Shown here: positions 21,054 to 28,194 of the stretch, one piece after another
Numbering within the stretch: the first letter of the stretch is position 1
Layout of the letters: each line of letters begins with the position of its first letter
Assembly (NCBI RefSeq): GCF_011378905.1
Contig: NZ_WTPY01000031.1
Span: 1 to 57,501 of the forward strand
Direction of reading: 5' to 3'
Length of the DNA: 57,501 nt
Source: Paraglaciecola sp. 20A4
Lineage (GTDB): Bacteria; Pseudomonadota; Gammaproteobacteria; Enterobacterales; Alteromonadaceae
Notes under the pieces: model-generated
The model's input: only the letters and a program-made list of their open reading frames with translations
Databases searched by the model: none
Told to the model about the DNA's origin: nothing
Made by a program: the position numbers and the translations under genes

Positions 21054-23174
21054 ATGCGTCGTGCTCTATTCCCATTCGCCACACTAACCATCGCAATACT
21101 AAGTACGTTTGTATTGGCCGAACAGTCACCTATTGAAATTGTCGTCGTTAGTGGTTCTCATCAAAAAACCAACCTTATGGCGCTTGATAGCAATATTAAC
21201 CGCATCGACGAAGACGATATCGAACGCGTTAATGCAGCGCTTGTCAGTGACATACTTAATCGCGCCAGTGGTGTGTATGTACAAGCCAATAATGGTGTTG
21301 AAAACCTGCCCTCTCTGCGCTCACCAATCTTAACCGGCCCTGGTGCAGCAGGCGCATTCTTATTTATGCAAGATAGTGTGTCGACAAGAGCAGCAGGCTT
21401 TGCCAATAATAATGCCTTAGCCGAGCTTAACTTTGCTCAAGCAGATGCCATTGAAATTATTGAAGGGCCTAATAGCGCCGTTTACGGCTCAAATGCCGTG
21501 CATGGTGTGGTCAATGTGCTCAGCTTGACGCCACGAGATGGCACGAATGTTGGCATTACCTTTGGTCCTAATGACCGTGTGCAATTCGATGGTACGCTTG
21601 GCCAAGTTGATGATCAAAGTTCTGCTCAACAAAAAATAGGCCTAAACCTGCAAATCATCGATGATGGGGGCTATCAGGACGACAGCAGCTACACATCAAG
21701 CAAATTGGGATTGCGCCATGATTATCAACGCAATAAGTTAACCGTTAGCAGCACCTTGTCGGGCTTTGATCTCGCGCAAAATACCGCGGGCTTTATTGCG
21801 TCAGGTGACAATGGTGAAGGTTGTTTTAACTCAAATTATGCCCCCGACGCTTTATATAAAGACCGCTCGGCCATGGAAAAGAACTGTGATACCGACGCCT
21901 ACAGGCAATGGTCGTCTATTCGCGGTGCCAGTCACGTCAGCTATCAACTAAGCGCAGACGAACAGATTAACATTACCCCTTATTTTCGTAGCAACAGCAT
22001 GGAGTTTCGCCAGCATTATCTGCCTTCCAGAGCTATTGAAGAAAATAGTCACTACAGCCTAGGTGTTAACACTGATTATCAATGGCAAGTCAATGACGCA
22101 CTCTCATTGGTCGCCGGTGCCGATATTGACTGGACTCAAGGAAAGTTAACCGAAACCCAACAACAAGCTGACATGTTTAGTTTTGGTAAGGCCCGTCAGC
22201 AAGGTGTTCACTTTGATTATAACGTTGATGCTACAACTATCTCGCCATTTATTCAGCTAAATTGGCAATATAACCAAGCGCTTAGCTTTAGCAGTAACTT
22301 ACGTTTCGATAGCACCGAGTACCGCTACGACAATTTAATCGCTGATGGCACAACAAAAGCTGACGGTTCGTCGTGTATCAACAGTAATGCACAAGCAGTT
22401 GATTGTTTATATCAACGTCCTAGCGATCGACACGATAGATTCAACAATACCAGTGCTAAAATAGGTGCGAATTATCGTTTAAACGACAACGTATCGATTT
22501 TTACCAATTGGGCTAATGGCTTTAGAGCACCGCAAACTACCGACTTATATCGTCTGCAGAATCAACAAAGTATCGGCACCATAGATTCAGAAGAAATCAA
22601 TAGTGTCGAAGGCGGGATCAGAGGTGCCTTTACAAACCTGCAACTGCAGGTAACGGTTTATAGTATGCAAAAAGATAATTTCTTCTTTCGAGATGACGAC
22701 GGTTTAAACGTAACCGATGGCGAAACAACCCACAAAGGCATCGAAGTAAATATCACTTATCAGCTTCTCGCTAACCTAAGTTTATCGGCTAATTACGCCT
22801 ATGCTGAGCATAAATATGATTTCAATCGAGCCAGTAGCGGCGTAGTGAAAGGCAACGACATTGACACAGCACCTCGTCAGCAAGGCAATGCTAGACTTAA
22901 CTGGCAGCCCACTAGCCACATCGATCTTGAATTAGAATGGCAGCACATTAGCAGTTATTATCTTGACCCGGCGAATGCCCATGAATATGCAGGACATGAC
23001 TTATTGAATGTACGCGGACAATGGCATGTAAATGCGCGTTTAAGCCTGAACGTTAAATTGGAAAACATCGCTGACGAGAAATACGCCAGCCGCGCTGACT
23101 ACGCATTTGGTTCTTATCGCTATTTTGGTGGGCAGCCTAGAGCGGTTTACGTTGGTGCACAATATATCTTCTAA
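21054..23174 (+). CDS. TonB-dependent outer-membrane receptor, probably siderophore
   Basis: 706 residues with a signal peptide ending near VLAEQ. The TonB box region is PIEIVVVSG. The plug domain (about 40-165) has RIDEDDIERVNAALVSDILNR, QADAIEIIEGPNSAVYGSNAVHGVVNV, and the barrel ends in GQPRAVYVGAQYIF with the C-terminal aromatic residue. It transports a ligand across the outer membrane using TonB energy. Size and plug resemble siderophore or cobalamin receptors. The convergent neighbour encodes a siderophore-interacting protein, so iron uptake is favoured. I saw no convincing Fur box in the 195-bp leader. Confidence 0.9.
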   Translation: MRRALFPFATLTIAILSTFVLAEQSPIEIVVVSGSHQKTNLMALDSNINRIDEDDIERVNAALVSDILNRASGVYVQANNGVENLPSLRSPILTGPGAAGAFLFMQDSVSTRAAGFANNNALAELNFAQADAIEIIEGPNSAVYGSNAVHGVVNVLSLTPRDGTNVGITFGPNDRVQFDGTLGQVDDQSSAQQKIGLNLQIIDDGGYQDDSSYTSSKLGLRHDYQRNKLTVSSTLSGFDLAQNTAGFIASGDNGEGCFNSNYAPDALYKDRSAMEKNCDTDAYRQWSSIRGASHVSYQLSADEQINITPYFRSNSMEFRQHYLPSRAIEENSHYSLGVNTDYQWQVNDALSLVAGADIDWTQGKLTETQQQADMFSFGKARQQGVHFDYNVDATTISPFIQLNWQYNQALSFSSNLRFDSTEYRYDNLIADGTTKADGSSCINSNAQAVDCLYQRPSDRHDRFNNTSAKIGANYRLNDNVSIFTNWANGFRAPQTTDLYRLQNQQSIGTIDSEEINSVEGGIRGAFTNLQLQVTVYSMQKDNFFFRDDDGLNVTDGETTHKGIEVNITYQLLANLSLSANYAYAEHKYDFNRASSGVVKGNDIDTAPRQQGNARLNWQPTSHIDLELEWQHISSYYLDPANAHEYAGHDLLNVRGQWHVNARLSLNVKLENIADEKYASRADYAFGSYRYFGGQPRAVYVGAQYIF

Positions 23175-23225
23175 TATCAGGTAAACAAGCGCCTTTCTAG
23201 GCATTAGAAATATAAGTAAAATCAT

Positions 23226-23268
23226 AAAAAGCCCGCCCCCAGTAATTGGCATGTCCAACTATTGGGGG
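23226..23268 (-). terminator. stem-loop terminator after the siderophore-interacting protein gene
   Basis: Arms 23236-23249 and 23255-23268 pair over 14 positions (one mismatch, one wobble) around a five-base loop, with five G:C pairs at the base. Reading the minus strand, CGGGCTTTTTATG follows, giving a T-run. It lies 60 bp past the stop at 23328 and between convergent genes, so it may also stop the receptor transcript. Confidence 0.7.
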
Positions 23269-23327
23269 TCACTTCATCACAGGTGGTTTTTGATATCACG
23301 TTTTAAAAATTGAAACGTTAACATGGT

Positions 23328-24089
23328 TTACAAAGGGTTCTGTTGCTTCTGGCGGTTGAACTTGTCGGCATCGACACCCTTTTTCCAGTATCCCGAAGAG
23401 AAAAGCTTAAGCCGATCAAATTCAAGATCGTGCAACAACAGGCTTTTAATATCTCGAACGCTTCGTGCTTCTAACCCGAAAAAAATATGGCTTGTTTTGG
23501 GCATCTCTTTCGCTATTTCTTTTACTACGTCTACCAATGATTGTGTCGTTTCATCTTCAACATGCCAGGTTATTTGCAATTGCTTACCCGCGTCCATATG
23601 AATTATGTCAGCCCGTGTCGGCACGGTTATGATTGAATTAACGGTCGCTTCAGGGCGCATAAACTTAGCAAAACCATTCACAGCGTTAACAGAGGTAATA
23701 TCGCCAATCATTAAATAATTATCCTGACTAAAATCTGTTAACTTGCGCGGGCCTGGACCTGCTATAGCGGCATAATCCCCGACCTTAGCATTCTTAGCCC
23801 AATTTGTAGCAGGACCAACATGAAGATTAACAACAAAGTCGATGGTCAATTCACAACTTTCGCTGTCGAAGCTACGTATGGTATACGAGCGTTTGATAGC
23901 GGGTTTAGGCCCATCGAATGCCAACTCAGGTAGGCGTTCGCCTTCATGTGGAAACAGCACCTTAACGTGCGCCCCATCCTGCCCCTCTGGAAAATTTGCC
24001 AGCTCATCTGAGCAAAAAACAATACGCCGTAAATGAGGCGATAAAGATTCAATATGAATAATTCTGACTAATTTCGCTTTAGGTTTCAT
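23328..24089 (-). CDS. siderophore-interacting flavoprotein (ViuB/NfeF type)
   Basis: About 253 residues from the ATG at 24089. The upstream in-frame ATG at 24122 is less likely because GGAG stands five bases before the inner ATG, and the outer one would lie inside the promoter palindrome. The FAD-binding barrel (about 5-125) has KRSYTIRSFD and GPATNWAKNAKVGDYAAIAGPG. The NAD(P)H-like C-terminal half ends with the family motif SSGYWKKG. It reduces ferric siderophore in the cytoplasm to free iron. It is convergent with the TonB receptor, which probably imports the ferric siderophore. Confidence 0.92.
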   Translation of the reverse strand: MKPKAKLVRIIHIESLSPHLRRIVFCSDELANFPEGQDGAHVKVLFPHEGERLPELAFDGPKPAIKRSYTIRSFDSESCELTIDFVVNLHVGPATNWAKNAKVGDYAAIAGPGPRKLTDFSQDNYLMIGDITSVNAVNGFAKFMRPEATVNSIITVPTRADIIHMDAGKQLQITWHVEDETTQSLVDVVKEIAKEMPKTSHIFFGLEARSVRDIKSLLLHDLEFDRLKLFSSGYWKKGVDADKFNRQKQQNPL

Positions 24090-24110
24090 AACTACTCCGA
24101 CACGTATGGT

Positions 24111-24149
24111 TGATATAGTCAACTATATCAGAATAATTCACAGCGTCAA
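24111..24149 (-). promoter_or_regulatory. promoter with overlapping operator-like palindrome
   Basis: On the minus strand a -35 TTGACG (24149-24144) is followed after 16 bases by -10 TATAGT (24127-24122). The -10 lies inside a perfect inverted repeat, TGATATAG-TTGA-CTATATCA (24130-24111). A dimeric repressor bound there would block RNA polymerase. E. coli nfeF is controlled by the PadR-type repressor NfeR, so a PadR- or MarR-like protein is a candidate, but no such gene is adjacent. Two copies of GAATAATTC (24131-24139, 24160-24168) flank the -35 and give only weak Fur-like similarity. Confidence 0.6.
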
Positions 24150-24197
24150 CACTTAATACGAATAATTCTTATTTCAATGATTTTTAAGATTTATGAA

Positions 24198-24238
24198 TAA
24201 ACAAAAGAAAACGCCTTATCACAGCGATTAAGGCGTTT
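24198..24238 (-). terminator. rho-independent terminator of the repeat-peptide gene
   Basis: Perfect 10-bp arms AAACGCCTTA (24209-24218) and TAAGGCGTTT (24229-24238) surround a ten-base loop. On the minus strand the stem is followed by TTTTCTTTTGTTT. It begins 53 bp after the stop codon at 24291 and shows that the repeat gene ends a transcription unit. Confidence 0.88.
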
Positions 24239-24290
24239 CATACGACAAATATTTACACCAGTATAATCAACCCAACTGGATCTTTTTATA

Positions 24291-24578
24291 TTAAAGCTGT
24301 GAAGGAGGAACCATTTTACCACCGGTTCCGATAAGACTAGGTGGGACCATTTTACCGCCAGTACCGATAATGCTAGGAGGAACCATTTTACCACCTGTAC
24401 CAATAATGCTAGGGGGAACCATTTTACCGCCAGTACCTATAATACCAGGAGGAACCATTTTGCCACCGGTACCAATAAAGCTAGGAGGAACCATTTTACC
24501 ACCTGTTCCGATTCCGAAAGCAGAGCTAGAAGCAAGAACAAATAATACAGAAGTGGCAGCAAGAGTGAATTTTTTCAT
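24291..24578 (-). CDS. exported protein consisting of six 12-residue repeats; novel
   Basis: 95 residues. Residues 1-22 form a clear signal peptide (KK start, hydrophobic core, A-F-G at -3 to -1). Everything after it is six consecutive units of the pattern IGTGGKMVPPSx (unit 2 has G for S), with one extra residue at the end. AGGA lies eight bases before the ATG, and a strong terminator follows the stop. Codons in the repeats differ at synonymous sites (Thr ACC, ACT, ACA; Gly GGA, GGT, GGC) while the amino acids hardly change, so the peptide sequence is under selection. I do not recognise the family. Possibilities are a multi-copy peptide precursor, a repetitive surface or matrix protein, or a metal/ligand-binding peptide. 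No cysteine, serine-rich or leader-type RiPP signature beyond the signal peptide is present. It follows the HTH and membrane genes on the same strand. Confidence 0.88.
   Translation of the reverse strand: MKKFTLAATSVLFVLASSSAFGIGTGGKMVPPSFIGTGGKMVPPGIIGTGGKMVPPSIIGTGGKMVPPSIIGTGGKMVPPSLIGTGGKMVPPSQL
24294..24512 (-). repeat. six tandem 36-bp coding repeats
   Basis: Each 36-bp unit encodes one copy of IGTGGKMVPPSx. The last unit carries one extra codon. Units differ from each other mainly at third codon positions. The regular length also keeps an opposite-strand frame open (LGGTILPPVPI repeats), which I treat as a shadow. Confidence 0.93.
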
Positions 24579-24706
24579 GATATATATCCTAATAACAAAT
24601 TTATGATGGACGAATTTCCACCAAAGTGATTATCAAGGATATATCGGCAATGTCACATAGAAGGTTAAAATGAAAGTGTATTAAAATTGTTTAAAGAAGT
24701 AAAAGA

Positions 24707-25417
24707 CTAAGCCTTAAACCAGTTTTTTGATAGTAAAACGTAGCCTTGAATTAAAACTAAAAGCGCAGAATAGGTCGTTAAACCATGAAAAATATAGGGC
24801 GCAGCATAGTAAATGTGTGTACTTGGTACGTCGAATACACGGCGTAATATGTATTCCACTAACACGAGTTGGTGCAACAGTATATAAAAGAAAACCAATT
24901 GATACAGAGTGTGATCTAAGTTAAGTGAACGATATTGAGTGGGGAAATACTTGGCCATAATGAATACGCGAGCAAATAAGAAGTGGCGCACCCAGAGGTT
25001 TATTGTGAGCAATAATACGTACCAAAAAATCATTGGCGCTTCTTGATCCGTCAAATACCAGTAACACTCGGTGGCTAAACAAAAACCTACCACAATCATC
25101 GTCGGCAAACGCATACTATCTTCAGAGACCTTATACAAGGTATAACAGACTGTTAAATAGGTGAGCATTTTCAATATCAGCTGAAAATGCTCACTTATAA
25201 CAAGAGGATAAAGAACCTCAGATGATAAGTTAGCCGCGGCAGATATAACAATGATACTGACTATATTAATGTCGCGAATAAACAACACAGCAACAAAGCC
25301 AAGTAATGCAAGATAGATTTTTTCGAATAATAGACTGTCGCCGTAAGTTAGGAATCCGGCGCAAACAAATAGAACAGAACCAATGAATTTGGGTATACGG
25401 GTAGAGCTAAAGAACAC
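24707..25417 (-). CDS. multi-span membrane protein, unknown family
   Basis: 236 residues with six or seven hydrophobic segments spread along the chain and short loops (for example IGSVLFVCAGFL, IVSIIVISAAA, MIFWYVLLLTINLWV, LVFFYILLHQLVL). The start is GTG, and its G is the last base of the TAG stop of the upstream HTH gene, so translation is probably coupled. I see no EExxxR (CAAX protease), AgrB, kinase or transporter motif. Conserved-looking polar residues within or near helices are ECYW, LDHTLYQ, LLHQLVLVEY and FHGL. It lies 128 bp upstream of the repeat-peptide gene in the same direction. A role in processing, export or sensing of that product is conceivable but unproved. Confidence 0.75.
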   Translation of the reverse strand: MFFSSTRIPKFIGSVLFVCAGFLTYGDSLLFEKIYLALLGFVAVLFIRDINIVSIIVISAAANLSSEVLYPLVISEHFQLILKMLTYLTVCYTLYKVSEDSMRLPTMIVVGFCLATECYWYLTDQEAPMIFWYVLLLTINLWVRHFLFARVFIMAKYFPTQYRSLNLDHTLYQLVFFYILLHQLVLVEYILRRVFDVPSTHIYYAAPYIFHGLTTYSALLVLIQGYVLLSKNWFKA

Positions 25418-25689
25418 TAGAGTCTATCGGTGATAAATTTAAAGTAGCCTACGATTTGATTAACGAAATTGTTGCGGGTTTCTTCTTTGGCCTTACTGCG
25501 ACAAACAGACCACCACTTCTTTACCACTTCAATTTGAAGCGTGCGTAACGATTCAGGCTTATTATTTTCGATGGCAGAAACCGTTTCTCTGCTTAATCCT
25601 ACGCGCAGTGCGAGTTCGCCCTGCGTATAGCCCGCCTCTTTTCGGAGGTTTCTTAAAATAACAGGCAATTCACTACTGTGTAAATCCAT
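25417..25689 (-). CDS. XRE/Cro-type HTH regulator with short C-terminal extension
   Basis: 90 residues. The helix-turn-helix occupies about 10-62 with the XRE pattern LRNLRKEAGYTQGELALRVGLS and RETVSAIENNK, close to the short YgzD-like regulators. A basic, Trp-containing tail (VVKKWWSVCRSKAKEE) follows. It overlaps the membrane-protein gene by one base (TAGTG), so the two are co-translated. Small HTH/membrane pairs of this type often involve a regulator held or tuned by its membrane partner (inference). It probably controls its own operon and may control the repeat-peptide gene. Confidence 0.85.
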   Translation of the reverse strand: MDLHSSELPVILRNLRKEAGYTQGELALRVGLSRETVSAIENNKPESLRTLQIEVVKKWWSVCRSKAKEETRNNFVNQIVGYFKFITDRL

Positions 25690-25864
25690 AAATATAGAGC
25701 CTAAAGAAAGCGGTTAATTAATTCGACTCGTGATGGTAACTATTTTACGACACCTATGCAAAGAAAAATCACCCAACTAACTAGATTAAAAATAGAACAG
25801 TTATCAAACATTTATTCCAATTGCTTATACTTCAATCAGTAAGCTCTATATCAAAAGCAATAAA

Positions 25865-27520
25865 TCAGCCACTTACTGTGCCAATGGAAGCTTCGGATCC
25901 ATCCTCATAAACATTGTTATCAAGGGCAATACTCTTTTTAACCAATAATCGTGCTGTTTCGCGATCAGCATGCACAAATGCATTAATACCTAAGCCATCT
26001 AATGCTTTTTTCTCATCTAAACTATTTATCTTCACAATCACCTTGGCTCCCGGGAAATAATCTAATACCGCCTTGCAAATGATCTTTTTACTGACCAAAG
26101 ACTTCACCGTTATAATCACGCTGGTGGATTGCTCGACCTTTAAAGACTCAAGCACAGTGCGTTTATCCAAATGACCAAAATATGCCATATAGCCGCGCTC
26201 TCGGGCGAGCAAGACGTGTTGTAAGTTATCGGAGATAATAACAAAAGGAATGCCCTTCTCCGTTAATTCCTTTGCAACAATACGCCCCACGATAGCAAAA
26301 CCACAGATAACAGTATGGTGATGTGCATTAATGGGGGTAATTTTGTCTGACTCGAAAAACTCAACAACAAAGTAAGAAGCCAGTTTATAAATGTTATTAA
26401 TCATAAAGGGCGTCACAATCATTGATAACACAGTCACCAGAATTAGAAAGCTACCCAACTCATAGGAAATTATGTTTTCAGTGATAGCGAGAGAAAAAAT
26501 AGCAAAGGAAAACTCACCTATCTGACAAAGGGCTATAGCTGTTTTAACTGCGTCACTTTTGTTCGATTTGCGGCGTATCAGCGCGAAGATAAATAATCCT
26601 TTTACCAACATGGCTAATGCCAAAACGGTAAGCACCCAGAAAAACTCTTGGTAAAAATAAGCAATATCTATTTTGGTACCAATAGAGAAAAAGAACGCTC
26701 CAAGCAATATATCTTTGTATGACGCAATATCCGATTCCACTTTCACATGAAAATTAGTTTCAGCGATGATCATACCTGCAATAAAAGCCCCTAACGAGTA
26801 CGTAAAACCCATTTCATGAGCCAATATTGAAGCACCAATCACGATGGTTAAAACTGAGCCTAAAAAGAGTTCTTCTAACTTTGCATTGGTTGAAAAATGC
26901 AATAACCACTCAATCAGTTTTTTGCCTAATGTAAACATAAATAAGATCACTAGGGTCGCTGAGAGCAACGTTTTTAAAAGCACATCACCCATCGACAGTT
27001 CACTGTTAGCCAAAAAACTAATCAATAGTAATATGGGGATAACCGCTAAATCCTGGAAGATAAGGATAGCCACCGACTTTTCACCGTATGGAGTAACGAC
27101 GTCTTTGGACTTCTTAAGATAACTTAGCACGATAGCGGTTGACGACAAACTAAACGACAGCGCGATAATGACTGATGCGGTGACGGTCTGAGAGAAAAGG
27201 TAAAAGGCGATGGCAAAAATAAACAAAGCACTACCCGCAACTTGAACAAACCCATTGAAGAACACCAACTCTTTCATTTTTTTTAGTTTGTTAAACGACA
27301 GCTCTAAACCGATGGTGAACATCAAAAACACAATGCCAAACTCACCTATCAAATCTAAAGAGTGCAACTTTTCACTGTCGTTAAAATGGAATATGTTACT
27401 AATAATCGTACCGGTTATGATGTAGCCAATAATGTGTGACACCGAAAACTTCTTCAGTACTATGTTCAACACACTGGCTATGGCCAAAGAAATAAAAATA
27501 ATCAGTAAAATCGAATCCAT
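25865..27520 (-). CDS. CPA2-family monovalent cation:proton antiporter with TrkA-N domain (KefB/KefC-like)
   Basis: About 551 residues from the inner ATG at 27520 (TAGG six bases before; the outer ATG at 27538 lacks a site). Twelve or so membrane helices fill residues 1-380, with IIGYIITGTII, the EFGIVFLMFTIGLEL signature, FQDLAVIPILLL (conserved D) and LGAFIAGMIIAET. A cytoplasmic RCK/TrkA-N domain (about 390-510) begins VICGFAIVGRIVAKEL. The usual glycine motif GxGxxG is here GFAIVG, with A at the second glycine, so nucleotide control may differ. It exchanges K+ or Na+ for protons at the inner membrane. No KefF/KefG-like ancillary gene is adjacent. Confidence 0.92.
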   Translation of the reverse strand: MDSILLIIFISLAIASVLNIVLKKFSVSHIIGYIITGTIISNIFHFNDSEKLHSLDLIGEFGIVFLMFTIGLELSFNKLKKMKELVFFNGFVQVAGSALFIFAIAFYLFSQTVTASVIIALSFSLSSTAIVLSYLKKSKDVVTPYGEKSVAILIFQDLAVIPILLLISFLANSELSMGDVLLKTLLSATLVILFMFTLGKKLIEWLLHFSTNAKLEELFLGSVLTIVIGASILAHEMGFTYSLGAFIAGMIIAETNFHVKVESDIASYKDILLGAFFFSIGTKIDIAYFYQEFFWVLTVLALAMLVKGLFIFALIRRKSNKSDAVKTAIALCQIGEFSFAIFSLAITENIISYELGSFLILVTVLSMIVTPFMINNIYKLASYFVVEFFESDKITPINAHHHTVICGFAIVGRIVAKELTEKGIPFVIISDNLQHVLLARERGYMAYFGHLDKRTVLESLKVEQSTSVIITVKSLVSKKIICKAVLDYFPGAKVIVKINSLDEKKALDGLGINAFVHADRETARLLVKKSIALDNNVYEDGSEASIGTVSG

Positions 27521-27751
27521 ACTTAACCTATCAATCATGCATTTACAAAGAACGTCTACATATCACTAACAAACTTATAACAAAATGGAACTACAATTGT
27601 TATTTTTTGCATCTTAAGATATAAGTAGAATAAACCCAAGACTCACCTATGTCCATGTGATTAGGCATTGAACAGAATCTTAAATCAGCCGTTGTGAGTG
27701 GCTTATTTACACCGTATCATGGCGCCACAAACCAGCCACACAGAGCTTATC

Positions 27752-28111
27752 ATGACAGATACCCATATCGATTCAGCCGATTTTATGGCCCACGTGAAAA
27801 ACACCCAAATCTTATGGGCATTACAGGACAAAACCAGCGAAGGCTGGGTGATTTTAGATTCTATCAACTTTGAAGAAACAGATGTTATGCCTCTTTGGTC
27901 AAATGCTGAATTAGCGAAAGAGCACTGTATTGACGAATGGGTTGATTACGTGCCTAAAGCCATTACCGTTTCAGACTGGTTAGAGTTTTGGATAGAAGAT
28001 TTAGCGGAAGATAACGTAGTAATAGGTATTGAATGGCGTGACGGCGGCGAATACTTAGAAGTAGAATTAGCTGACTTCAGTCAAATGCTGGCGGAAGTCG
28101 AAGCCTTCTAG
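27752..28111 (+). CDS. DUF2750 family protein
   Basis: About 119 residues from the ATG at 27752. The frame is open further upstream to 27698, but that part (MAYLHRIMAPQTS) looks non-coding. The sequence is acidic and has the DUF2750 pattern: an N-terminal helix, then WALQDKTSEGWVILDS, PLWSNAELAKEHC, a central Trp cluster (EWVDYVPKAITVSDWLEFWIEDL), VVIGIEWRDGGEYLEVE and a C-terminal helix. It is a soluble protein of unknown function common in Gammaproteobacteria. It is monocistronic with a strong terminator 50 bp downstream. Confidence 0.85.
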   Translation: MTDTHIDSADFMAHVKNTQILWALQDKTSEGWVILDSINFEETDVMPLWSNAELAKEHCIDEWVDYVPKAITVSDWLEFWIEDLAEDNVVIGIEWRDGGEYLEVELADFSQMLAEVEAF

Positions 28112-28159
28112 ACTAACGAGCATTCAAGCAAACCAATAAACCTTTAATCGGGTCTTGTA

Positions 28160-28187
28160 AAACAGCAGCCTACGCTGCTGTTTTTAT
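28160..28187. terminator. rho-independent terminator, probably bidirectional
   Basis: Arms ACAGCAGC (28162-28169) and GCTGCTGT (28174-28181) enclose a four-base loop. The plus strand continues TTTTTATA, and the minus strand continues TTTTAC. It separates the convergent DUF2750 and gluconate-permease genes. Confidence 0.9.
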
Positions 28188-28194
28188 ATGCGGA

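Noticed and set aside
24370-24606. Plus-strand frame of repeated LGGTILPPVPI units opposite the repeat-peptide gene
   Set aside because: Any 36-bp repeat stays open on the other strand. It has no signal peptide or ribosome site, and codon variation between units fits selection on the minus-strand protein.
24707-25417. Membrane protein as CAAX protease or AgrB-like peptide processor for the repeat protein
   Set aside because: The EExxxR/FxxxH motifs and the AgrB His/Cys pair are absent, so no protease call can be supported.
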